Notes: generated by a model not told the origin, from the letters alone. A DNA stretch of 64,000 bases from Aphidius gifuensis (GCF_014905175.1 NC_057788.1:12593446-12657445), one strand, 5' to 3'; positions 34,598 to 41,932 are shown, numbered from the stretch's first letter. Program-made: numbers and translations.

Positions 34598-35352
34598 GTT
34601 GATCCTTTGCGATTTTACAATTAACTAGGAAAATTTCACAAATCGTTTTGTTATTTATAGTTATAAAGCAGTCAAAATTTTTTTTATATCTTCCTTTATC
34701 TATATCTCTATCTTTATCAGTACACAAAAAGCGATATTTTTTTTTTCCCACAATCCACACACATCTCACGAAATTAACTATACTCTATATCAATATTGAC
34801 ATGATCGTGATGTATATGCTCTAAATTTGTATCATCTTGTGGGAAGACTATTAAAAAATTGATATTATCACGTATTAAATGTTTTGGTATTCGTGCATAT
34901 GATTGACATAAATAAAAAGAATCAACAGCTTTGTGCCTTCCCATACAAAAAAATGCTTTTATATGATTCTGCTTTTCAGTTGCAACATCATCAAATATAA
35001 ACAACGAATTTGGTTTTGCTTCATCAACTGGTACGACTTGATCGTTGTCGGAAAATTTATAATAATTTATTTCTTCAAGTGGTTCTAGTAACTTTTCTAA
35101 ATATTGATATTTTGGTTGGTATAATGATTTACTATAAATATAAATATTTGCAAATCGTAAACCATTTGGATCAACAATTAAACTCATTAAAGCGTTCGTT
35201 TTACCACAATTACTTCCTCCAATTATCGCACATCTTATTGTATTAGGTAGTAAATCCCCATGTCGTTTTTCTATTAAACCATTACCACTTTTTGATGTAA
35301 TTATATCAAAGTTTATAACTGGTAATTTTAGAGCTTGTTTCTGGTAATCCAT
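34584..35352 (-). pseudogene. Polinton packaging ATPase (FtsK/HerA, A32-like), broken near the 3' end
   Basis: The protein drives genome packaging into capsids in related viruses. From the ATG at 35352 the open part is 192 aa. Walker A is GGSNCGKT (45-52) and Walker B is LFIFDD (117-122), followed by SYARIPKHLIRDN, where the sensor/arginine region is expected. The frame stops at TAA (34774-34776). The same frame continues FREMCVDCGKKK, after which an A-run shifts the frame into YRFLCTDKDRDIDKGRYKKN, text that belongs to the usual C-terminus. So one stop and one frameshift remove about 60 residues. The relic at 24350 has the TAA at the same place. An upstream in-frame extension to 35502 is unlikely because it would cross the promoter. 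Function is doubtful. Confidence 0.88.
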
Positions 35353-35425
35353 CGTGATGAGCACTGAGCTCAAATCATATAAATTCAACCGTTTTATACC
35401 AAAGCAAATCAGTCTGTTATAAGCT
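35353..35425. promoter_or_regulatory. Compact divergent promoter, ATPase / PLA2-capsid gene
   Basis: Only 73 bp separate the two start codons. TATAAA on the plus strand at 35378-35383 is 48 bp before the PLA2 gene. TATAAAA on the minus strand at 35392-35398 is about 45 bp before the ATPase. The boxes sit within 10 bp of each other, facing opposite ways. Confidence 0.6.
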
Positions 35426-36307
35426 ATGATTGAGCATACATCAAAAAAGAAAAAGAACAAAAAACGTTGTGGAAAAGGAATTCTCAATAAAATAATCAAC
35501 AAGTTACCATTTGAACTTCATCTGCCTGGTTATTCATATTGTGGACCAGGTACCAAGTTAGAAAAACGTTTAGCAAGAGGAGATCCGGGAATTAATCCTT
35601 TGGACGCAGCCTGTAAAAATCACGATATTGCATATTCGAAAAATCGCAACGACATCAAGGCAAGAAACGCAGCTGATGATATTTTAGCTCGTGAAGCAGC
35701 TAAACGTATTTTTTCGAAAGACGCTAGTTTAAGTGAGAGAGCAGCAGCTACATTCGTTACTGGAGCAATGAAAGTAAAATCGAAATTTGGCATGGGTTGT
35801 GTTACTGAAAAAAAGAAAAAGAAATGTACGAGAAAAAAAAAACCATTATCTTCGTTGAAAAATAGAAAAATAAAAAAAAAGACTGGAGGAAAATTAATAA
35901 AAAATAAAAAACGTGCAGTTAAAAAAAAGAAAATAACAAAAAAGAAAATATCATTTTCAAAAATCGTACAAGCAGCAAAACAAGCAATGAAGGGATCAAA
36001 TAATTCATCAGTTGCAATTAAATCAGCAATAAACGGTGCGAGAGCAGCTATTAAAAAAAATGGTGGCAAGAAAACTATTACAGTACCTAGAGTTTTACCA
36101 GTTGCTAAACATATCGGTGGTGCACTACCACTTTTAATCCCGATTTTCTCAGCTATATCAGCATTGGGTGGATTAGTTGGTGGAGCATCTGGTGTTGTCA
36201 AAGCTATCAATGCAGTAAAGACAAGTAAAGAACAATTAAATGAAAATAAGCGACACAATAAAATGATGGAATCATTGGTGAAAAGGACTTTATTTAACAC
36301 CACATAA
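35426..36307 (+). CDS. Phospholipase A2-domain capsid protein, 293 aa
   Basis: The N-terminal part carries a parvovirus-type PLA2 signature: calcium loop YCGPG (38-42), D60, and the catalytic pair HD (66-67) with Y70. In parvoviruses this domain breaches endosomal membrane; here that role is inferred. A highly basic middle (about 128-175, many Lys) looks like a nuclear localisation or DNA-binding segment. The C-terminal part has a hydrophobic Gly/Ala-rich span LPLLIPIFSAISALGGLVGG (about 233-252), a possible membrane-active helix. The protein resembles the PLA2-like proteins of arthropod Polintons and adintovirus-like elements. The frame is open. Its stop codon overlaps the TATA-like box of the next gene, and a possible lost C-terminal extension follows at 36308-36345. 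Confidence 0.88.
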   Translation: MIEHTSKKKKNKKRCGKGILNKIINKLPFELHLPGYSYCGPGTKLEKRLARGDPGINPLDAACKNHDIAYSKNRNDIKARNAADDILAREAAKRIFSKDASLSERAAATFVTGAMKVKSKFGMGCVTEKKKKKCTRKKKPLSSLKNRKIKKKTGGKLIKNKKRAVKKKKITKKKISFSKIVQAAKQAMKGSNNSSVAIKSAINGARAAIKKNGGKKTITVPRVLPVAKHIGGALPLLIPIFSAISALGGLVGGASGVVKAINAVKTSKEQLNENKRHNKMMESLVKRTLFNTT

Positions 36308-36311
36308 AAGC
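36303..36311 (+). promoter_or_regulatory. TATA-like box (CATAAAAGC) of the protease gene
   Basis: The box overlaps the TAA of the PLA2 gene. The protease ATG at 36348 is 45 bp downstream, the same spacing class as the other capsid-cluster genes. The sequence matches the TATAAAAGC boxes at 36708 and 37480 except for the first base. Confidence 0.5.
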
Positions 36312-36347
36312 GGTATGGGACTTTATCTCTCTCCAAAACTTCAACTG

Positions 36348-36712
36348 ATGCTACCACAAAGAGCTTTAACTGACATTGTGATTTATTAAAATTTGCTAAA
36401 ACAATTAATAATTGCTAATTTCGTGAGTTTTTATGCGAAATGATATGCTAAAAAAGATGGACCTTTGAAACAAGAGGTGGAATCATTAATTTAGATGATA
36501 AAAGGAATCCTGGAACACATTGGGTAGCATATAAAAAACTCAATAAAAATTCAGCAATATACTTTGATAGTTTTGGCAACTTACAGCCACCGAAAGATCT
36601 TGTCAGTTATCTTAATGTTGGTAGCATCAATTATAATCATAAACGTTATCAAGATTGGAATACGTATAATTGTGGACATTTATGTCTCGCATTTCTCACA
36701 GGAAAACTATAA
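36348..36712 (+). pseudogene. Adenain-like cysteine protease, N-terminal half decayed
   Basis: The ATG at 36348 opens MLPQRALTDI, the usual Polinton protease start, but the frame stops after about 12 codons. At least two more frame changes occur before about 36470. From there the text is clean: GGIINLDD, GTHWVAY (catalytic His), IYFDSFGNLQPP (the Asp/Asn position), and RYQDWNTYNCGHLC (Gln and nucleophile Cys), ending at TAA 36710-36712. This family is related to adenovirus protease and Ulp1 and processes capsid proteins. The catalytic half is preserved, but the N-terminal half is broken, so activity is unlikely. Confidence 0.85.
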
Positions 36713-36716
36713 AAGC
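36708..36716 (+). promoter_or_regulatory. TATA box (TATAAAAGC) of the penton gene
   Basis: TATAAAAGC overlaps the protease stop codon (36710-36712) and lies 53 bp before the penton ATG. The identical nonamer is found at 37480. Confidence 0.65.
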
Positions 36717-36760
36717 AGAAGAAAAGAAAATTTCCAATCAGTTATTTATCAACCTTGACA

Positions 36761-37432
36761 ATGAACGATACGTTTACTTTAACTCTCACCGGTAAATCTT
36801 CAGTCTTAGAAACTGATTACTTTCCACCCATACAATTATCAAGTGAAAAAAATTATACATTAGCACTTATTTCATTTTTATCATTTAATTCATTACCAAA
36901 TATCGATCATGAAAATAATATGATTACATATTTGAACAGTTATGATACAATTGAAATACCAACTGGAAGTTATGGAATAGATGATCTAGCTGCTTACTTA
37001 GAAAAATATAATATCAAAATTACATATACTAAAAATACTCTACATTCATATATTACAAGTGAAAGAGACATTGATTTTGTAAAACCAAAATCACCAGCAC
37101 GTTTACTAGGATTTACACCGAGAATATTGAGTTCTAAAACAAAATATGAATCAAACTACCCGATTAATATTTTAAAAGTGAATACATTGAGAATCGAGTG
37201 CAACATTACAACAGGAGCTTACGTGAATCAACAAAAAGTTCATACAATATATAACTTTTTTCCTGCTGTACCACCTGGTTATAAAATAATTGAAGTACCA
37301 GCTAATCCAATTTATTTACCGATTACTGTTAAAACCATTGATCATTTACAATTGAAAATTGTTGATCAAAACGGAAAATTAGTAAATTTCCGTGGTGAAA
37401 CAATAACCATTACGTTACACGTAAAATCATAG
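36761..37432 (+). CDS. Minor capsid (penton-like) protein, 223 aa
   Basis: From the ATG at 36761 (MNDTFTLTLTGKSSVLETDY) to the TAG at 37430, the frame is open. The text matches the Polinton minor capsid protein: the N-terminal FTLTLTG strand, LSSEKNYTLALISF, the LGFTPRIL block, then FFPAVPPGYKIIEVPANPIY and NFRGETITITLH at the C-terminus. These proteins adopt a single jelly-roll fold and form the capsid vertex pentamers. Length is normal for the family. A TATA box lies 53 bp upstream, so it probably has its own transcript rather than being co-transcribed with the protease. Confidence 0.9.
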   Translation: MNDTFTLTLTGKSSVLETDYFPPIQLSSEKNYTLALISFLSFNSLPNIDHENNMITYLNSYDTIEIPTGSYGIDDLAAYLEKYNIKITYTKNTLHSYITSERDIDFVKPKSPARLLGFTPRILSSKTKYESNYPINILKVNTLRIECNITTGAYVNQQKVHTIYNFFPAVPPGYKIIEVPANPIYLPITVKTIDHLQLKIVDQNGKLVNFRGETITITLHVKS

Positions 37433-37460
37433 GAATGGGAATTTGCTTCAATTCACGCGC

Positions 37461-37488
37461 TATAAAACGTGGGGCATCGTATAAAAGC
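37461..37488 (+). promoter_or_regulatory. Twin TATA boxes before the major capsid cluster
   Basis: TATAAAACG at 37461-37469 and TATAAAAGC at 37480-37488 are 19 bp apart. Initiation about 30 bp after the first would include the ATG of the 52-codon ORF at 37497. Initiation from the second would start after it, leaving the capsid ATG at 37648 as the first AUG. Confidence 0.55.
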
Positions 37489-37496
37489 AGCACATC

Positions 37497-37655
37497 ATGG
37501 ACACCTCCAGTCAGTCTGAATCGAGCAGTCAAGAAGTTGACACCTCAGAATATAAATTACCTGCAGAGTCTAGGTCTAAAAGTAAAAAAAAATTTTGGAA
37601 CTTTAATTGGATAAATATAACTTGTCTTAATTGTTTTACACGTCAAAATGAGTGA
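37497..37655 (+). CDS. Small ORF (52 aa) overlapping the capsid start
   Basis: The ORF reads MDTSSQSESSSQEVDTSEYK, then a basic KSKKKFWNFNW segment and a Cys pair (CLNC), ending TGA at 37653-37655. It overlaps the capsid ATG (37648) by 8 bases in another frame. The Ser/Glu-rich N-terminus and Lys/Trp patch are not low-complexity shadows of another frame. It could be a short peptide gene or an upstream ORF limiting capsid translation. No homologue is recognised. Confidence 0.4.
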   Translation: MDTSSQSESSSQEVDTSEYKLPAESRSKSKKKFWNFNWINITCLNCFTRQNE

Positions 37656-38839
37656 TGAAAATATTTTCGATATAAACGCGCCAGTTCAATTTAACAATGA
37701 AGTATCCAACTATGCGCTACATGCTCATCAGTCATTTGGATCAACGAGCTTCGATAATAGTGATGAAATAAGAATATCAATACAGAATCAAGATTTGTTC
37801 GTTCTACCATCAAAAAGCTACATACGTATGAGTGGAAAATTAACGCAAAAACATGTTGCTGTAAATGCAGAAGATCCACTTGCTAATATTTATCCTTTAA
37901 CGTTAGTAAATAATGCTATGTGTTTTTTGTTTGATGAAATGCGTTATGAATTGAATGGAGTTTTAATTGATAAATCAAAGAATGTTGGTATAACATCTAC
38001 AATGAAAAATTATTTGTCATTAAGTTCAAGAATGAATTATGAAAATGCAGGGTGGATAAATCAAAATGGTATGAAATTAATAAATGATGATGGATATTTT
38101 GATATATGCGTTCCATTAAATATAATTTTTGGCTTTGCTGAAGATTATCAAAAAATAATTGTCAATGCAAAACATGAACTCATTATGATACGATCACGTT
38201 CAAATTTGAATGCGATCGTACGAGATAATGAGAGAGTATATAATGTTATCAAACAAAAATAAAATTGATATAATGAAATATATACAAAAAGATCCTGTCA
38301 TTTCTATTGGATTTAGATCGTGGGACTTATATGAGTATCCATTGCTGCCACAAACAACTCATCATATATGGACAGTGAAAACTGCAACTCAACTGGAAAA
38401 GCCACGTTATGTTATTCTTGGTTTTTAATCAAATAGAAAAAATGATTGGCAAAAAGATGTAACACATTTTGATCATTGTAAAATAACAAATGTTAAACTT
38501 TATCTTAATTCTCATATTTTTCCATAGGAGAATTCGAATCTTGATATTGAAAAAAATCAATTTGCTTTATTATATGATATGTATGCTAATTTTGCAGAGT
38601 CTTACTATGGCTCAAAAATAGATTTAGTAACAAAAGATAATTTTATTAAAAAATCTCCATTAATTGTTATTGATTGTAGTAAACAAAATGAGTTTTTGAA
38701 GACTGGTGCTGTAGATGTACGCTTGGAATTTGAATCAAAAGAAAATTTTCCTCAAGGAACGACAGCATATTGCTTAATTTTACATGATAAAATAATTGAA
38801 TATAGACCAATAAGTGGAATAGTACATAAGTTAACATAA
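37648..38839 (+). pseudogene. Major capsid protein (hexon-like, double jelly-roll), broken
   Basis: The ATG at 37648 opens 204 clean codons, including NQDLFVLPSKSYIRMSGKLT, NNAMCFLFDEMRYELNG and DDGYFDICVPLNIIFGF. Near 38250 the frame shifts. The second frame carries ISIGFRSWDLYEYPLLPQTT, a strongly conserved Polinton capsid segment, then meets TAA at 38426-38428 and TAG at 38525-38527. It ends with FPQGTTAYCLILHDKIIEYR and TAA at 38837. The total would be close to 400 residues, short to normal for the family. One frameshift and two stops rule out a full-length product. A poly(A) signal AATAAA lies at 38867. Confidence 0.92.
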
Positions 38840-38922
38840 ATTAATTGTAACCTATGGTTTTAATTAAATAAAAACAAACGAAAATAATTCGATTTAGTGT
38901 ATTTATTTATTTATTTATTTAT

Positions 38923-39264
38923 TCACATTTCCTCATCATCATCGAAATCACGTAGATCATATGTACTATCATCTAATATTACATCTTGGTTATTTTCACC
39001 ATCAAGAACCATGGTTAGTGTTCCTTTCTTGACAGCATTTTCTAGCTCCTTAAATTCTTGATCATCTTGATTAAAATGTGTAGCAAATCTTTTTGGTAGA
39101 TATGCATAATTTTCATTGTTGATTTCAACTGTTAGCGCTGGACCATACTTTGATGTTGGAAATCTCGCTACTTTAGTAATTTTATAAACTACTTTTCTCT
39201 TAAAATCTTTTAATAATTTGCGTTCGTTAGCTTTTTGAAGTTTTTTTGCTTTTGCAAAACCCAT
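38923..39264 (-). CDS. Small conserved Polinton protein, possible OB-fold ssDNA-binding, 113 aa
   Basis: The start MGFAKAKKLQKANERKLLKD is basic. The middle alternates short beta-like segments (KVVYKITKVARFPTSKYGPA, LTVEINNENYAYLPKRFA), resembling a small domain widespread in arthropod transposable elements and plausibly an OB-fold. The tail is acidic (LRDFDDDEEM), as in many ssDNA-binding proteins. The functional call is inference from these features. It converges with the capsid gene, with poly(A) signals from a TTTA microsatellite between them. The ATG lies 9 bp after a splice acceptor, so the transcript has a spliced leader. Confidence 0.6.
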   Translation of the reverse strand: MGFAKAKKLQKANERKLLKDFKRKVVYKITKVARFPTSKYGPALTVEINNENYAYLPKRFATHFNQDDQEFKELENAVKKGTLTMVLDGENNQDVILDDSTYDLRDFDDDEEM

Positions 39265-39273
39265 TTTTAATAT

Positions 39274-39373
39274 CTGTAAATGGAAAAGTTATTTTTTAGT
39301 TAAAAAAATAATTAAAAAACAATGATAATATCAATAAGTTAATAAAAATTTATAAATATATGATAAAACTTAC
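39274..39373 (-). other. 5'UTR intron (100 bp) of the 113-aa gene
   Basis: On the minus strand the donor is ACAA|GTAAGT at 39373 and the acceptor TTTCCATTTACAG ends at 39274. The coding start follows after ATATTAAAA. The donor context is identical to that of the polymerase leader. Confidence 0.65.
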
Positions 39374-39506
39374 TTGTTGGTTTCTAAGACTGGGCGCACT
39401 ACAGCTGATGGACTGAACGATGAGTGATGCTTAGTCTCTGTGCACGAGAATACATACTAAATCTCAGGTCCCCCACCAACGAAAAAGTTCCCTTTCCTCT
39501 TTTCAC

Positions 39507-39672
39507 TAAGAGTGGGGGAACGTTGTGATTGGTTAATATTTTGTGGGAGAAGGGAAAAACAGGTTATGCTTATCCCTACTATAAGTTTTTTAAGAGTGGG
39601 GGAACGTTGTGATTGGTTGATATTTTGTGGGGGAAGGAAAACCAGGTGATGCTTATTCCGACTAAAATTTTT
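39507..39672 (-). promoter_or_regulatory. Duplicated 83-bp promoter element with CCAAT boxes
   Basis: Two copies (starting near 39508 and 39591) share AGTGGGGGAACGTTGTGATT and TTATGCTTAT/ATGCTTATTCC blocks. On the minus strand each has an AACCAATCACAACG CCAAT box. They lie upstream of the leader exon of the 113-aa gene, so they probably enhance its transcription. Confidence 0.5.
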
Positions 39673-40048
39673 TTCTTCTTAGAAAATAGTTTTTACTTTC
39701 TATTATTCTAATCTTTTAATCTTTTAATCCTTTAATCTTTTTTCTGGAACTTATAACAATAGATGTGAAAAATATTCTTTTGAGAAAAGCTAATAATTCC
39801 TGTTTGAACATGTTTCAGTATATTTTCTAAAATTTAATCCATTGTTGTCAGATGATTCATCAATTTTTATAACAATGAAACCTAGACAGTATTTTTTTTT
39901 TCCTGTTCAAACATGTTAAAACTTGTTAAAACTTGTTTCTATTATTTTATTATACAAACTAAATCTTTATTTTTTATATCTTATATTTAAAGGAAGGAAG
40001 GATAATTCTAAAAAATTAACAACTTTTAAAGATTTGGTTTTGCATCAT
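39673..40048. other. AT-rich intergenic stretch
   Basis: No ORF or RNA is seen. A run of AATCTTTTAATC-type short repeats lies at 39708-39740, and a duplicated AACATGTT/AAACTTGTT block lies near 39905-39935. It serves as the 3' region of the 272-aa gene. Confidence 0.5.
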
Positions 40049-40867
40049 TTATTCATTAATAAAATTCAATTCTCCATTGTCAGTTCCTTCTTTACATTTT
40101 AAACAATCTTTTTCTAGTACATAATAAGATATTCCAACTTCATCTTCACAATCATTATGTATTGGATGTTTTTGACATCGTTTTAATTTTGAAATTGTTG
40201 GATTTGAACGTTGTTCTACTGATAATTTTTCCCAAATTCTATCAATTTGATGTGATGCAAATTTTATAATAGCCATCACTGGCAGTGCAGCAATATCTTT
40301 TTGTGTGAAGTCAGTTATATTTTCAACTGCACAAAAATGTAAAATGGATTTTTTCATGTTGGATCTTGTTGAAAATTTTTTAATATACCAGTATTTGTAT
40401 CTCTGTGCATTTTCATATGCACATTTGTAAGAACTGCATAAAGGATGTGGATTCACATGTCGTATTGCTGGATGTTCCATCTCTAATATTTTTATATCTG
40501 GACATCCTAGGTCTTCTAAATTGAAAATTGTCATTGGATTAAAACGTAAAATAAATGTTAACCATTTTTTTCTATCTTCACCTTTGACAAATAAATAATT
40601 AAACTTTCCAACTAATTCTTCAATGATTATTGTTGATACGTTATTATATTGATCACAACCAGCTTCCCAAGATATCCCATGATAATTTTTTTCACAATTA
40701 TCCACAATTTTTTTATATTCTTCAGTTAGACGTGATTTTTCACAAGGTGGTTTGAATATTTTTATAGTTGGTGAAGATCTTGAATTTATAGGTTGGATAA
40801 CCAACTCTTTTACAACAAATAAACCTTGAGGTTCTTGAAATCCTTGAAAATCAATAAATGCTGACAT
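40049..40867 (-). CDS. Conserved Polinton protein of unknown function, 272 aa
   Basis: The start MSAFIDFQGFQEPQGLFVVK leads into VKELVIQ. The middle contains the block YHGISWEAGCDQY and a segment GKFNYLFVKGEDRKKWL. A Cys/His-rich part, CPDIKILEMEHPA then HPLCSSYKCAYENAQ (about 141-173), may bind zinc. A second Cys/His group (KRCQKHPIHNDCEDE and CLKCKEG) is near the C-terminus. The N-terminal FIDFQGF...VKEL pattern recurs in many arthropod mobile elements, but I know of no assigned function. The frame is open. A TATA box (minus, 40936-40944) is 69 bp upstream. Confidence 0.75.
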   Translation of the reverse strand: MSAFIDFQGFQEPQGLFVVKELVIQPINSRSSPTIKIFKPPCEKSRLTEEYKKIVDNCEKNYHGISWEAGCDQYNNVSTIIIEELVGKFNYLFVKGEDRKKWLTFILRFNPMTIFNLEDLGCPDIKILEMEHPAIRHVNPHPLCSSYKCAYENAQRYKYWYIKKFSTRSNMKKSILHFCAVENITDFTQKDIAALPVMAIIKFASHQIDRIWEKLSVEQRSNPTISKLKRCQKHPIHNDCEDEVGISYYVLEKDCLKCKEGTDNGELNFINE

Positions 40868-40935
40868 TTTGTTTTAATATATATCAACTCAGCTCAACTC
40901 AACTGTATAGTGACCAGTTCTAAACTGATGATATT

Positions 40936-40944
40936 CTTTTTATA
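40936..40944 (-). promoter_or_regulatory. TATA box (TATAAAAAG) of the 272-aa gene
   Basis: It reads GGGGTATAAAAAGAAT on the minus strand, 69 bp before the ATG. It resembles the boxes of the capsid cluster. Confidence 0.6.
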
Positions 40945-41086
40945 CCCCTGAGTAACCACTCCCCTCTTTTTTCTATCCCTTCCACTTCTTATTTACTCCT
41001 ACCATTTTTACCCCCTCTACGACTTATTTTACAAAACATCGAATAGATGATGATGAAATATTGAAATTACTTACAATACTTTCTGT

Positions 41087-41168
41087 AATTTGTCTTGATG
41101 ATGCAAGAGCTAAGGTTCCAACCTATAAAATGATTGGTCCTCAGTTCGAACCATCATCAAGACAAATT
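41087..41168. other. Strong hairpin: 17-bp perfect stem, 48-nt loop
   Basis: Arms 41087-41103 and 41152-41168 are perfect reverse complements (AATTTGTCTTGATGATG). The loop contains GGTCCTCAGTTCGAAC, which resembles a T-arm/box-B segment, so the whole may be a third tRNA-derived structure. It lies just inside the tRNA-Tyr gene. Confidence 0.8.
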
Positions 41169-41226
41169 TTTTTTTTTTTAATTCCATCAACATTATTTTA
41201 TTATAAAATGGAAAAAAAAAAAATAT

Positions 41227-41325
41227 TCCTTCGAGCCGGATTTGAACCAGCGACCTCTGGATATCTCTCATATTTTAATTAAACCAATTACAGTCCATCG
41301 CTTCTACCAACTGAGCTATCGAAGG
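41227..41325 (-). tRNA. tRNA-Tyr (GTA) with a ~25-nt intron
   Basis: The acceptor stem CCTTCGA (41325-41319) pairs perfectly with TCGAAGG, and the discriminator is A. The D-arm reads GCTCAGTTGGTAGAAGC. The anticodon GTA is at 41291-41289, the intron is about 41287-41263, and the T-arm GCTGGTTCAAATCCGGC pairs well. The intron directly after position 37 is the eukaryotic tRNA-Tyr hallmark. Relative to the expected GAGC, the D-stem has an extra A (GAAGC), and one anticodon-stem pair (27-43) is A-G, so activity is uncertain. It lies inside the Polinton, about 25 bp from the right TIR. Confidence 0.9.
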
Positions 41326-41389
41326 CGATTTAGTTTTTCATTGAATAATATTTGAAGGAATATTCTTTTACCGACAGGGAATAGCATAA

Positions 41390-41462
41390 TCTCTTGTTTG
41401 TTTCAGGGGATAGCGTGCCAAACTCTCATGTGAAAGGTCCGAGTTCAAATCTCGGTTAGGGA
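41390..41462 (+). other. tRNA-Glu-like sequence in the right TIR
   Basis: The right-TIR counterpart of 26417-26489 is better preserved. The T-arm CCGAG-TTCAAAT-CTCGG pairs perfectly. The acceptor ends TCTCTTG and TTAGGGA pair at five of seven positions, counting one G-T pair. The putative anticodon loop contains CTC. The anticodon stem does not pair, so translation function is unlikely, but internal pol III promoter boxes could work. Confidence 0.6.
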
Positions 41463-41901
41463 AAATATTTTTTTTTCATTAATAATAATAATAATTACAC
41501 AAGATGACGTCTTTCAAAAACCAAAGATGACATTTAAAAAAATCCAATATGGCGACTTACGGAAAAACAATATGGCGTCGTATGAAAAATAGGACCCGGG
41601 AATTTCAACATTTCAAAAATTTAAAATGGCGTCTTATAGAAAAACAAATATGGCGTATTATAGAAAAGAGGGACCCCGGGAATTTCAAAATTTCAAAAAT
41701 TAAAAATGGCGTCTTACGAAAAACCAATATGGCGTCTTATGAAAAAATCGGACCTCCATGGCGATTTGACCTAATTAATTAATTAATTAATCTAATTAAT
41801 TAATTCAAGGACCCCCTGCGGCGATTTGACCTAATTAAATTTATTCGCGGACCCCCTGGGCGATATCCGCGGATTCCGCGAAATTACCCGCGAATCACAG
41901 C

Positions 41902-41932
41902 GGGGGTCGCGGGTTTCGCGGGGGGAGGGGGG
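41902..41932 (+). other. Potential G-quadruplex in the right TIR
   Basis: G-runs of 5, 3, 6 and 6 are separated by TCGC, TTTCGC and A. A fifth run (GGGGGG) lies at 41941. It is the mirror of 25881-25911. Confidence 0.7.

Noticed and set aside
34774..35502. Longer ATPase start giving 242 aa
   Set aside because: The extra N-terminus is Phe-rich text crossing the divergent promoter and the PLA2 gene start. MDYQKQALKL at 35352 matches the normal start and TATA spacing.
35620..36357. 245-codon minus-strand open frame opposite the PLA2 gene
   Set aside because: It is antisense to a well-supported protein. Its Phe-rich text is the complement of Lys codons.
41061..41282. 73-codon plus-strand ORF with RAGFEPATSG
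   Set aside because: It runs through the hairpin and antisense through the tRNA-Tyr gene. The FEPATSGY-type text is the usual antisense-tRNA artefact.
41390..41462. Calling the TIR tRNA-like sequences functional tRNA-Glu genes
   Set aside because: The anticodon stem does not pair and the acceptor stem is incomplete in both copies, so only a tRNA-like call is supported.
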